Below are positions 41,965 to 49,664 of a stretch of DNA of 64,000 nt, piece after piece. This DNA is from Actinomycetes bacterium (GTDB taxonomy: Bacteria; Actinomycetota; Actinomycetes; Propionibacteriales; Propionibacteriaceae). Location: NCBI GenBank assembly GCA_023392635.1, contig JAEVYS010000051.1, forward strand, positions 12,506 through 76,505, read 5' to 3'. The position numbers and the translations under genes are program-made. The notes beneath the pieces were generated by a model. It ran no database searches. It was not told the DNA's origin and saw only the letters and a list, made by a program, of their open reading frames with translations. How positions within the stretch are numbered: the first letter of the stretch is position 1; the number at the start of each line of letters is the position of its first letter.

Positions 41965-43106
41965 CGGTTCACCAGCTCCGGCTCGTGCTGCCGCCGTGGG
42001 CGCAGCGAGCGCACCCGGGTGTCGTTGCGCACCGACTCGGTGGCCTCCGGGCGGCGGGCGCCGGTGAGGGGGAGGGGAGCCAGGACGAGCGCGAGCACGC
42101 CGAGCATCACCGGCGTGAGCTCGGGCCAGGCCAGGGGGTCGGTCGAGGGGTGGAGGGCGTCCGCGGCGGTGAGCCAGCCGAGGCCATCGCTGCTCCCGGC
42201 GGAGAACACCAGGAGTGCGGCGAGCGCACCGCTGAGGGCGATCAGCGTGTCCCGGACCCCCCACGGATCGGGTCGGTGCCGGGAGACCCGCAGGGCCGCC
42301 TCAGCCCGGCGCAGCCCGAGCGCCACGCCGAGCACACCGGCCAGCAGGAGCAGCACAGCCACGAGCCGGTAGCCGGTGCTGAGGAGCAGGAACACCCCCG
42401 ACGTGGCGACCAGCGAACCGGCGAGCATCACCGGCAGGGTCCCCTTCACCGGAAGGCCGCGGGTGCGGCCGAAGCCGCGGGACTCCATGCCTGCGGCCAG
42501 GGACATCGAGCGCTCGATCGCGTCGGCGAGCACCGGCATCACGATCGCGCCGAGCGACCTGAGCCCGCGGGCGGAGGCGCCACGCAGGCGCCGGGCCTTG
42601 CGGACGCGCTGGGCGCTCTCAATCAGTTGTGGGGCCACGCTGAGCGCGATCACGACGGCGACGGAGGCCTCGTAGAGCGCGGCCGGCACCGAGCGCAGCG
42701 CCTGCCGCGGGTTCGCGAGCGCGTTGGCGGCGCCCACGCAGACCAGCATGACGGCGAGGCGCAGCGCGTCGTAGAGCGTGTTGACCAGGCCTTCGGCGGT
42801 CACCGCCCCGCCCAGCCGGATGCCGGCCGCCCACTCCGGGAGCGGGACCTGGGGGAGGGTGAACACCACGGTCTCGCCGCTCCCGGCCCCCAGGAGCACC
42901 TGGAAGAACACCCGCATGCCGATCACGAACAACGACAGCACCAGGTAGGCCTTGACCGACCGCGCCCAGGGCGCGTCACTGCGGCGCAGCAGCACCGTCG
43001 CCACCACGGCGGTGGCGATCAGTGCCAGCAGCAGCGGGTTGGTGGTGCCGGAGACGGCGATCCCGATTCCGATCGCCCAGCACCACCACGCCCAGGGGTG
43101 GGTCAT
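41961..43106 (-). CDS. ecfT: ECF transporter transmembrane protein EcfT (long form)
   Basis: A 381-residue polytopic membrane protein that couples the ATPases to the S component. The coupling-helix motifs are ARRLRGASARG and MESRGFGRTRG, the Ala-Arg-Gly signatures that contact the ABC domains. The first 250 residues match EcfT; about 120 further residues add two or three helices not found in short EcfT proteins. The start is ATG 43106, 2 bp after the upstream stop. It is co-transcribed with the surface proteins upstream and the ATPase downstream. Confidence 0.87.
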   Translation of the reverse strand: MTHPWAWWCWAIGIGIAVSGTTNPLLLALIATAVVATVLLRRSDAPWARSVKAYLVLSLFVIGMRVFFQVLLGAGSGETVVFTLPQVPLPEWAAGIRLGGAVTAEGLVNTLYDALRLAVMLVCVGAANALANPRQALRSVPAALYEASVAVVIALSVAPQLIESAQRVRKARRLRGASARGLRSLGAIVMPVLADAIERSMSLAAGMESRGFGRTRGLPVKGTLPVMLAGSLVATSGVFLLLSTGYRLVAVLLLLAGVLGVALGLRRAEAALRVSRHRPDPWGVRDTLIALSGALAALLVFSAGSSDGLGWLTAADALHPSTDPLAWPELTPVMLGVLALVLAPLPLTGARRPEATESVRNDTRVRSLRPRRQHEPELVNR

Positions 43107-43108
43107 GT

Positions 43109-43915
43109 TCAGGGCTTCCGTCCCTTCAGCAGCCACCAGCCGCCCAGGCCGGCGGCGGCAAGCACCACCGTCGCGCCCGCGGCGAGCGCACCGACGGGGC
43201 TGCCGGAGTCGCCCGTCGGGGAGCCGGTCACCTGCTCCTGCGCGACGTCGGTCGCCTCATCCGCGGAGAGCGGCGTGGGGGTCGCGGTCGGCGTGGCGGT
43301 GGGTGACGCGACACCCGTGCTCGCCGACGCGGAGGCGGTCGCAGACGTGGTCTTCGACGTCGACGCCGTGGCCGTGGCCGATCGGGTCGGGCTCGGGGAC
43401 TTCGTCGGGCCGGCGGACTTCGTCGGCTTGGGGGAGCTCTTCGTCGGGGTGGGCGTGGGAGTGGGAGCGGGTGCCTCGTCCTTGGGCGGTGCAGCCGACG
43501 GCGGAACCTTGCCGCCGTCGAGCGCCACGTATCGCCAGCCCTCGGCGTCGCCCTGCCTCGGATGGTAGGCGCCGGCACCCAGGTTGGAATAGCTCCAGTC
43601 CCCGTACCCGTCCCCGGACCTGGCGGCGTGCCAGTACGACCAGTACGCCTTGTTGATGTCCGGGCTGGACGGCTTGCCCGAGATCTTCGTGATCATGCCG
43701 CCGTCCAGGGTGGGGCCGAATCCCGCGCTCTTCAGCGCCTCCGTGCCCGTCGAGTACCTGGCTGCGCACTTCGTGCTCACCCCGCCCAGGGACCCGTAGT
43801 CGACGACCACCCAGACCCCGCCGCACGTGGCAGCGTGGGCCTGGGTGGGCGCGGCCACGGCCGCACCGACGAGGAGGGGGGTCGTCAGTGCGACCGTGAG
43901 GAGGAAACGCCTCAC
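43109..43915 (-). CDS. Surface-anchored protein with DUF4430/transcobalamin-C-like domain
   Basis: A 268-residue exported protein. Signal peptide (1-29, ending AHAATCGG), then a domain (about 30-135) with GVWVVVDYGSLGG, YSTGTEALKSAGF, MITKISGKPSSPDINKAYWSYWHA and GDAEGWRYVAL, the layout of DUF4430, the beta domain of transcobalamin-type B12 binders. A Thr/Ser/Pro/Lys stalk (about 145-225) leads to a C-terminal membrane helix and the positive tail KGRKP; no LPxTG sortase motif is present. GTG 43915 overlaps the upstream stop (GTGA). It closely resembles the domain in the preceding gene, so the two likely arose by duplication. Corrinoid binding is inferred. Confidence 0.75.
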   Translation of the reverse strand: MRRFLLTVALTTPLLVGAAVAAPTQAHAATCGGVWVVVDYGSLGGVSTKCAARYSTGTEALKSAGFGPTLDGGMITKISGKPSSPDINKAYWSYWHAARSGDGYGDWSYSNLGAGAYHPRQGDAEGWRYVALDGGKVPPSAAPPKDEAPAPTPTPTPTKSSPKPTKSAGPTKSPSPTRSATATASTSKTTSATASASASTGVASPTATPTATPTPLSADEATDVAQEQVTGSPTGDSGSPVGALAAGATVVLAAAGLGGWWLLKGRKP

Positions 43916-45474
43916 CGGGTGACCTTTGTCGTGGGCAGTGAGGTCCTCGCCAGCGTCTCGTAGCCGTCCTTGCGGGCCGTCACCTTGACGGTGATCACCT
44001 TGTTTTCGTCCTTGCTGGTGAGCACGTAGGTGGCCTTGGTGGCGCGGGAGATCGCGCTGCCGCTGCGGTACCACCGGTAGGTGAGGTCGGGTGCCGGAAT
44101 CCAGGTGCCCGGGTCGACGGTGAGCGTCTGGCCGACCTGAGCGGTGCCGGTGATCACCGGAGTCGGCGATTCGGAGTAGCCCTTCGGCGGGAACGGGAAC
44201 TCCCGGGTCGTATCGCCCCCGGTGTAGCCCGCGTAGTACCAGCCCTCAGCCTCACCCTTCTGCGGTCGGGCGTCGGCCGCGCCGACCATGTAGCTCTGCC
44301 AGTCGCCCCATGTGCCGTCGGCGTTCCTGGTGGCGTGCCAGTAGCCCCAGTACTTGGAGAAGGTGGTGTCGATGACGGAGGGGAAGCCGTTGATCCGGTT
44401 GAGGTATCCGGAGGTGTCGTACCCGAGGGTCAGCCCGGCGCTCTTCAGCGCCGCGATGCCGCTGCCGTACCTGGTGGCGCAGCGAACCGCGTCCTGGCCG
44501 TTGCCGCGGTCGACGACGACCCACACGCCGGCGCAGGACGTCACCGAGGCGGGCAGCTTCTTGGGGCTCTTCGGGCAGGCGCTGAGCTTCAACGACGCGT
44601 CAGCCATGGTCTTGCCGGTGGCGAGGAACATCGCCTCCGCGGTGGCCATGACGTCGCCTTCCGTGCCGTCGAGCTGGGCGGGGAAGCCACCGTTGGCGAG
44701 CTGCTGGGTGGCGAGCCACGTGGCCGCGTCGGCCGTGTCCTCACCGGCAGCCTTCAGGGTCGAGCCCATCAGGCTGGTCGTGTCGGCCGGGGAGAAAGTC
44801 TCCCAGTAGCCGGCGTCGAGCTGCGCGGCCTGCGCGGCGTCGATCGCCTTGTCCACCTGGGGGTCGAGGCTGCCCAACTCGTGCAGGGCGAGGATCGACA
44901 CCGCGGTGGTGTCCCAGTCGGGCACGAAGCCGCCGTTGTCGTAGCCGAACGCGCCGCTCGCGTCCTGCATGCTGAGCAGCTTCGTCAGCAAGGTCACCGG
45001 GATGGTCGCCCCGGCCCGCTTCAGCGCGATGATGGCCAGGCTCTGCGAGAACGCCGACTCGTAGGCGCCGACCTGGCCGTCGGACGGCAGCTTCTTGGTG
45101 ATGGCCGAGGCGAGGTTCACGCCGCCGAAGCTCTTCGGGTTGAGGCCAAGGGCGCTCACGGTGATCGCGAGCTTGGCCGCGCGCGCCGGCTGGCCGGACG
45201 TGAACTTCCTGGCCTGTGACTCCAGGCCGCTGACGAGCGTGCGCACGGTCGGCGCATACGTGCAGTCACCCATGGTTGCCAGGCCCAGGGCCGCGGTGGC
45301 GGCGAGCCCGGCGTCGGCCTTCGCCGACGGAATGTTCTTGACGAGGTAGTTGGCGGCCTTGGTCGGGCTGAGTTCCGGCGCTGCTGTCGCTGGGACGGCG
45401 GACGGGAGACCGACGAGGGCGATCACGGCCGCAGTCCCGACGGCCAGCGATCGACGAAGTGAGTTGTGGAACAC
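43912..45474 (-). CDS. Secreted intrinsic-factor-like protein: terpene-cyclase-type helical repeats plus DUF4430-like domain
   Basis: A 520-residue secreted protein. Signal peptide (1-32, ending PATAAPE). Residues 33-295 are helical repeats of the prenyltransferase/squalene oxidase type, e.g. QDASGAFGYDNGGFVPDWDT and ATQQLANGGFPAQLDG. A DUF4430-like domain follows (about 310-420) with GVWVVVDRGN, YLNRINGFPS, YWGYWHATRN and GEAEGWYYAG. The last 85 residues are an Ig-like bacterial surface repeat (ITGTAQVGQTLTVDPGTW, LTYRWYRSG). Helical barrel plus beta domain is the order in intrinsic factor and transcobalamin. GTG 45474 has AAAGGA upstream. A cobalamin riboswitch lies in its leader; it heads the ECF operon. 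Confidence 0.78.
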   Translation of the reverse strand: MFHNSLRRSLAVGTAAVIALVGLPSAVPATAAPELSPTKAANYLVKNIPSAKADAGLAATAALGLATMGDCTYAPTVRTLVSGLESQARKFTSGQPARAAKLAITVSALGLNPKSFGGVNLASAITKKLPSDGQVGAYESAFSQSLAIIALKRAGATIPVTLLTKLLSMQDASGAFGYDNGGFVPDWDTTAVSILALHELGSLDPQVDKAIDAAQAAQLDAGYWETFSPADTTSLMGSTLKAAGEDTADAATWLATQQLANGGFPAQLDGTEGDVMATAEAMFLATGKTMADASLKLSACPKSPKKLPASVTSCAGVWVVVDRGNGQDAVRCATRYGSGIAALKSAGLTLGYDTSGYLNRINGFPSVIDTTFSKYWGYWHATRNADGTWGDWQSYMVGAADARPQKGEAEGWYYAGYTGGDTTREFPFPPKGYSESPTPVITGTAQVGQTLTVDPGTWIPAPDLTYRWYRSGSAISRATKATYVLTSKDENKVITVKVTARKDGYETLARTSLPTTKVTR

Positions 45475-45567
45475 CTAGATCCTTTCGCGCGGGGCACTCG
45501 ATGTGATCCGGGCCAACTGCGCGCGTCCGGCTCGCCCGTATGCCACGACGGGTGATTGTTGAGCCAG

Positions 45568-45660
45568 AACTTTGTGCAGGCATTCCGACTTGGACGGAGC
45601 GTTCCGTCGTCACGGTTGCGGGTCAGTCCCGGAGTCGCACCGGGTTCCCCTGCAAAGGTT
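45568..45660 (-). promoter_or_regulatory. Cobalamin riboswitch aptamer
   Basis: The reverse strand carries the B12 aptamer core: GGGGAACCCGGTGCGACTCC, then GGGACTGACCCGCAACCGTG and, after a variable arm, AAGTCGGAATGCCTGCAC. These match the conserved core and the CCTGC end box of cobalamin riboswitches. The ends pair: AACCTTTGCAGG (45649-45660) with CCTGCACAAAGTT (45568-45580). It lies about 95 nt before the start of the intrinsic-factor-like gene. Its CCTTT could alternatively pair with that gene's AAAGG ribosome binding site, which is an inference. By analogy with known switches, bound cobalamin would lower expression. Confidence 0.88.
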
Positions 45661-45671
45661 CAGGTGTGCTC

Positions 45672-45700
45672 AGGCTAGACCACCCACGAGGGGTGATGTC
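45672..45700 (-). promoter_or_regulatory. Probable promoter of the B12-responsive ECF operon
   Basis: TAGCCT on the reverse strand (45672-45677) lies about 12 bp before the riboswitch aptamer, so transcription would start almost at its 5' end. A TGACAT-like -35 sits 18 bp further upstream. Only the -10 is a fair match. Confidence 0.4.
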
Positions 45701-45731
45701 ACCTTCGACGAGGGGTGAACCGAAAAGTGCA

Positions 45732-45758
45732 ACGGGGCGCCCGAATCGGGCGCCCCGT
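45732..45758 (-). terminator. Intrinsic terminator after the small helical protein gene
   Basis: A perfect 12-bp stem, ACGGGGCGCCCG (45732-45743) with CGGGCGCCCCGT (45747-45758), and a 3-nt loop. On the reverse strand it is followed by TGCACTTTTC, giving a short T run. It is 13 bp beyond the stop codon of the gene at 45772 and isolates the riboswitch promoter from it. Confidence 0.85.
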
Positions 45759-45771
45759 GGTCGTGGGGTGG

Positions 45772-46074
45772 TCAGGCGGTCGGGGCCGGAGGCGTCGGCG
45801 GGTCGGCGGGAGCGTCCCCGTCCACCAGGTCCCTCACCTTGTCGACGGCCTCACCGGCGAGCTTCTGGGCCTCGCCGGCCACCTTCTGTGCGTTCTCGGG
45901 CAGGTCGTCGGCGAACTCCTTGACCTTCTCGACCGCGTCCTCCGTGAAGTCCTTGGCTGCCTCGAACGCATCACCCGCGACCTCGGCCGCCTTCTCGCCG
46001 AACTCCTTCGCCTTGCCCAGCAGGCCGCCGAGGAAGCCCTCGGACTCGGCCTTGACGCTGTTCTCCTCCGTCAT
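45772..46074 (-). CDS. Small amphipathic-helix (LEA-like) protein
   Basis: A 100-residue acidic-basic helical protein, ending in a Pro/Ala tail. Segments such as KAKEFGEKAAEVAGDAFEAA and QKLAGEAVDKVRDLV are typical of apolipoprotein/LEA-like amphipathic repeats. There is no signal peptide or transmembrane helix. The function is unknown; a stress or membrane-surface role is possible. GGAGGG lies 6 nt before the ATG. It shares repeat style with the protein at 4249-5292. Confidence 0.65.
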   Translation of the reverse strand: MTEENSVKAESEGFLGGLLGKAKEFGEKAAEVAGDAFEAAKDFTEDAVEKVKEFADDLPENAQKVAGEAQKLAGEAVDKVRDLVDGDAPADPPTPPAPTA

Positions 46075-46142
46075 GCGTGACCCTCCTGTCCTCGTGGGGA
46101 ACGACGCAGCCAGCCTAGGGCTGGAAGGGCCGCCGTGGGGGC

Positions 46143-46745
46143 TCAGGCAGCGGATTCACCACGCACGGAGAACACCCGGAACCCCTTGGCGCTCGCCTCC
46201 CGGTGGCAGGTGTAGCCGGACACGTTGAGCCACGCCTGCAACGAGTCGGCGCCCAGGTTCCGCCCCACCACGAGCCGGGCGACACCACCCGGCGCGAGTC
46301 GCGGGAGCCAGCCGAGCAGGAGTTCGTGCAGCGCGGTCTTGCCGATGCGGATCGGCGGGTTCGACCAGATCTCGTCATAGCGCGCGCCGGGGTCGACCAG
46401 GTCGGGTGTGACCGGACGCACGCGATCGGCCACCCCATGCGCAGCGGCATTGGCGGCGCACAGCTGGAGCGCCCGCTCGTTGGTGTCGACCGCGTCCACG
46501 ACCGCCTCCGGGCAGGCGGACGCGAGCGCCACGGCCAGCACGCCGTAGCCGCAGCCCAGGTCGAGCAGCCGGGACGCACCCGTCGGCGGTACGGACTCGC
46601 GCAGGAGCACGGACGTGCCGAGGTCCAGGCCGTCGGCGGAGAAGACGCCGTCAGCGGTCGTGAACTCCCACTCGGTGTCCCAGAAGCGCATGCGCACCTG
46701 GCGCCGGTTCTCCTGGCCCGTGGGGGTGTGGAAGTAGTGGCTCAT
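46143..46745 (-). CDS. Class I SAM methyltransferase, RsmC-like
   Basis: A 200-residue methyltransferase related to the C-terminal half of RsmC, which methylates G1207 of 16S rRNA. The SAM motif is RLLDLGCGYGVLAVALA and the substrate motif IWSNPPIRIGK (NPP[IFY]). FSADGLDLGTSVLL is also a family segment. It lacks the N-terminal half of E. coli RsmC, as is usual in Gram-positives. It overlaps truA by 4 bp, so it is coupled to another RNA-modification gene. Confidence 0.85.
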   Translation of the reverse strand: MSHYFHTPTGQENRRQVRMRFWDTEWEFTTADGVFSADGLDLGTSVLLRESVPPTGASRLLDLGCGYGVLAVALASACPEAVVDAVDTNERALQLCAANAAAHGVADRVRPVTPDLVDPGARYDEIWSNPPIRIGKTALHELLLGWLPRLAPGGVARLVVGRNLGADSLQAWLNVSGYTCHREASAKGFRVFSVRGESAA

Positions 46746-47557
46746 GGCTGTTCCTCCAGGGTCCGGAAGGCCCTGGCTTCGGTCGCGCGGGCAGCGAGTC
46801 GTTCCTCCGGCGGGTACCCCACCTCTTCGAGCACGAGCCCCTTCGCGGCGAGGACGGGCACCTCGGTCGAGCGTGCGGGGGATCGGAGGAGCGCGACCAG
46901 CCAGTCCGCGTCGCGACGCCCGGTGCCGACCTCGACCAGCGCCCCCACCAGCGAGCGCACCATCGAGTGGCAGAACGCGTCGGCGCGCACACCGACCTCC
47001 ACACGCCCGTCATCGAGACGAACGGCGTGCAGGTGCTGCAGCTCGCGGATCGTGGTGGCGCCCTCCCTGGCACGGCAGAAGGCGGCGAAGTCGTGCAGCC
47101 CGCGCAGGGCTGCGCCGGCCGCATTGATCCGTTCGACGTCGAGGTCACGCCGGAGCGGCGTCGTGGTCAGCCGCCACAGGGGGTCGAGCGGGCGATCGGC
47201 GAGTCGGTAGGCGTAGCGACGCCAGATCGCGGCGAAGCGGGCGTCGAACCCCTCGGGCGCCACCGTGACCCGGTACACCACCACGTCCTCGGGCAGGGCC
47301 CGACGCAGTCGGTGTTCGAGCATGTCGGCGACCTGGGGAGGGTTCGGCAGGTCGAGGTCGAGGTGGGCCACCTGGCCCCGAGCGTGCACGCCGGCGTCCG
47401 TCCGTCCGGCGCAGGACAACGCCGGCGACTCCTCCAGCCGCAGCACCCGGCCGATCCAGAGCTCCAGCTCACCCTGCACCGTCCGCAAGCCGTCCTGCGC
47501 CGCCCAGCCGTGGAACTCCGTCCCGTCGTACCCCAGGTCGAGGCGGTACCGCGTCAT
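46742..47557 (-). CDS. truA: tRNA pseudouridine(38-40) synthase
   Basis: A 271-residue enzyme converting U38-U40 of tRNA anticodon stems to pseudouridine. The catalytic Asp is in CAGRTDAGVHARGQVAH; YDGTEFHGWAAQDGLRTVQG and FCHSMVRSLVGALVEVGTG are family motifs. The ATG at 47557 follows GGAGGGGG, and the open frame upstream lacks homology. In many actinobacteria truA lies between rplQ and rplM; here it lies about 14 kb from rplQ and about 9 kb from rplM. Confidence 0.95.
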   Translation of the reverse strand: MTRYRLDLGYDGTEFHGWAAQDGLRTVQGELELWIGRVLRLEESPALSCAGRTDAGVHARGQVAHLDLDLPNPPQVADMLEHRLRRALPEDVVVYRVTVAPEGFDARFAAIWRRYAYRLADRPLDPLWRLTTTPLRRDLDVERINAAGAALRGLHDFAAFCRAREGATTIRELQHLHAVRLDDGRVEVGVRADAFCHSMVRSLVGALVEVGTGRRDADWLVALLRSPARSTEVPVLAAKGLVLEEVGYPPEERLAARATEARAFRTLEEQP

Positions 47558-47639
47558 CGCCCCCTCCTCGGACCCGGTGCTGTCGCTGCCGCTCCCGACA
47601 TCCCGGCGGATGCCGGGGTCCTCCCCCGTGCCACGGCGA

Positions 47640-48353
47640 TCATGCCCGACGGTACGCGAGGTCGTGGATGGTGCGGCCGGCGTCGAGACCGCGCTGCTCG
47701 TACTTGGTGAGGGGCCGGCGGTCGAAGCGTGGTGCCCAGCCGTCATGGCAGTTCACCAGGCCGGGCTCGGCGTCCAGGACCTCGCGCATCGCCTCGGCGT
47801 AGTCGGTCCAGTCGGTGGCCAGCCGCCACACCCCGTCCGGGGTGAGCCGGGATGCGACCAGCCGGGCGAACGCAGGGCTGACCAGGCGACGCTTGTGGTG
47901 CCTCGCCTTGTGCCAGGGATCGGGGAAGAACGTCCACAGTTCGGTGATCGAGCCCTCTTCGAACACCGTGCCCAGGGCCTGGGCGCCGTCGGCCACCACG
48001 AGCCGGACGTTGCCGACGCCGTGGCGGACGAGCCGGCCCAGGGTTGACGCCACGGCGGGTGTGAAGACCTCGAAGGCGACGACGTTCGCCTCGGGCATGG
48101 CCTCGGCCAGCCCGGTGACGGCGTGCCCGGTCCCCGACCCGATCTCGACCTTGAGCGGGGCCTCGCGTCCGAACACCGCCGTCCAGTCGACGCTTGCGCC
48201 GGCCGCGACGGACGTCTCGCGCTCGCCCGACGGCAGCTCGACCACGAAGGCGTCGCGGTGGGTGTCCCAGGCTCGCTGCTGGGACTCGTTCATCCGTCCA
48301 CTGCGCCGCACGTAGGAGACCACGTCGCGATGGATGCGTTCGGCGACGGGCAT
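47640..48353 (-). CDS. trmB: tRNA (guanine-N7)-methyltransferase
   Basis: A 237-residue enzyme making m7G46 in tRNA. The SAM site is LKVEIGSGTGHAV, then VVAFEVFTPAV, and the catalytic region is TFFPDPWHKARHHKRRLV, with RLATDWTDYAEAM and PLTKYEQRG downstream. The start is ATG 48353 (MPVAERIHRD), chosen because TAGAAT ends 7 nt upstream, a leaderless pattern; ATG 48362 is an alternative. It sits 82 bp upstream of truA on the same strand. Confidence 0.94.
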   Translation of the reverse strand: MPVAERIHRDVVSYVRRSGRMNESQQRAWDTHRDAFVVELPSGERETSVAAGASVDWTAVFGREAPLKVEIGSGTGHAVTGLAEAMPEANVVAFEVFTPAVASTLGRLVRHGVGNVRLVVADGAQALGTVFEEGSITELWTFFPDPWHKARHHKRRLVSPAFARLVASRLTPDGVWRLATDWTDYAEAMREVLDAEPGLVNCHDGWAPRFDRRPLTKYEQRGLDAGRTIHDLAYRRA

Positions 48354-48469
48354 GGCCGACATTCTAGGGATGCCGGGCCGGGGGAGCGTCAGGGCAGTGT
48401 CAGGGTCGTCCGGGCTGGGGCGACGGCGTCCTGGGCGGTTATATGGAACCGCGTCGACGAAGGAGAACA

Positions 48470-48880
48470 ATGCGCACGATCCTGAACATCATCTGGCTGG
48501 TCCTTGGCGGCTTCTGGCTGGCCATGGGCTACCTCTTCTTCGGGCTCATCGCCTGCCTGTTCATCGTGACCATCCCGTTCGGGGTCGCCTCGTTCCGCAT
48601 GGCCGGCTACGCCTTCTGGCCGTTCGGGCGGGCGGTGATCGCCAAGCCGTCGGCGGGCATCGGCTCGGGCCTGGCCAACGTGGTCTGGTTCGTCATCGCC
48701 GGCGTCTGGCTGGCCATCGGCCACATCACGACAGCGGTCGCCCAGGCGGTCACCATCGTCGGCATCCCGCTCGCGGTCGCCAACCTCAAGATGATCCCGG
48801 TCACCTGCTTCCCGTTCGGCAAGGAGATCGTGGACAGCCGCTCGATCCCGGCCGGGATGCGCCCGCTGCACAGCCTGTGA
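48470..48880 (+). CDS. YccF-domain membrane protein
   Basis: A 136-residue membrane protein with two similar halves, each with a pair of hydrophobic helices: NIIWLVLGGFWLAMGYLFFG and NVVWFVIAGVWLAIGHITTA. Motifs TIPFGVASFRMAGYAFWPFGR and GIPLAVANLKMIPVTCFPFGK are the duplicated YccF signature. The function is unknown. The ATG at 48470 has AAGGAGA upstream, and TATATG may be a -10. It is divergent from trmB. Confidence 0.88.
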   Translation: MRTILNIIWLVLGGFWLAMGYLFFGLIACLFIVTIPFGVASFRMAGYAFWPFGRAVIAKPSAGIGSGLANVVWFVIAGVWLAIGHITTAVAQAVTIVGIPLAVANLKMIPVTCFPFGKEIVDSRSIPAGMRPLHSL

Positions 48881-48947
48881 TCCCGGTCGTGGCCGCTCGC
48901 TCCCTCGCGATTCGTCGCGCGGCGGCGGGCGGCTCTAGGCTGGCCGG

Positions 48948-49562
48948 GTGGACCAGTTCTTCAATCTCGATCTGTTCCTCACCACAGCCGTAACCCTCTG
49001 GGTCATCGTCGATCCGCCGGGGCTGCTCCCCGTCTTCCTCGGGCTCACCAAGTCGTTGTCCGCCCGGCAGCGCCGCCGTGCCGGCGACCGCGCGTCGGCC
49101 GTCGCGTTCGGTGTGATCGCCCTCTTCGCCCTCTTCGGGCGCCAGATCCTGGACTACCTGCAGGTGTCGGTGCCGGCGTTGCAGGTGTCCGGCGGCCTGC
49201 TGCTCCTCCTGATCGCCCTCGAACTGCTCATGGGCAAGGAGTCGGACCCGGTCAGCCACGACGGGGTGAATGTCGCGATCGTACCTCTGGGTACGCCGCT
49301 GATGGCGGGGCCCGGCGCCATCGTCGCCACCATGCTCGCCGTCCAGCGGGCGCCGGGCCTCACCGGCTACCTCACCGTGGCTGCCGCGCTGATCTGCGTG
49401 ATGGTGCTGGTGTGGCTGTTCCTCCGCTACGCCGGCCTCATCCGCGCCGTGCTGCGGGAGTCGGGGACGGTACTCGCCTCCCGTATCGCGGGCCTGCTGC
49501 TGTCCGCCATCGCCGTCCAGATGGTCGCCGACGGCGTCTTCGGCTTCCTCGCCGCCCACTGA
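48948..49562 (+). CDS. MarC family integral membrane protein
   Basis: A 204-residue protein with six hydrophobic helices. LWVIVDPPGLLPVFLGLT and VPLGTPLMAGPGAIVATML are the two MarC signatures; the transported substrate of this family is not known. The GTG at 48948 lies 6 nt after TAGGCT, a leaderless pattern. Its stop codon opens directly into a 63-bp palindrome. Confidence 0.9.
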   Translation: MDQFFNLDLFLTTAVTLWVIVDPPGLLPVFLGLTKSLSARQRRRAGDRASAVAFGVIALFALFGRQILDYLQVSVPALQVSGGLLLLLIALELLMGKESDPVSHDGVNVAIVPLGTPLMAGPGAIVATMLAVQRAPGLTGYLTVAAALICVMVLVWLFLRYAGLIRAVLRESGTVLASRIAGLLLSAIAVQMVADGVFGFLAAH

Positions 49563-49664
49563 CGCACGGGGGACGGTTCCTCTTGCGTCATCCTGACGCA
49601 AAAGGAACCGTCCCCAGTGCGTCGCGGCCTACAAGAGGAACCGTCCCCAGTGCGTCGCGGCCTA
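49561..49664. repeat. 63-bp near-perfect palindrome with a tandem copy of its right arm
   Basis: Bases 49561-49590 pair with 49594-49623, a 30-bp arm with two mismatches and a 3-nt loop; the core is GGGGACGGTTCCT / AGGAACCGTCCCC. Bases 49603-49631 are repeated exactly as 49636-49664 (29 bp). The element spans the gap between marC and the convergent DsbA-family gene and contains both stop codons' bases at its edges. It resembles repetitive extragenic palindromes with the GGGACGGTTCC core and may also end transcription both ways. Confidence 0.8.

Noticed and set aside
43109..43200. LPxTG sortase signal at the end of the stalked DUF4430-like protein
   Set aside because: The C-terminus has a membrane helix and basic tail but no LPxTG-like motif; a simple membrane anchor is more likely.
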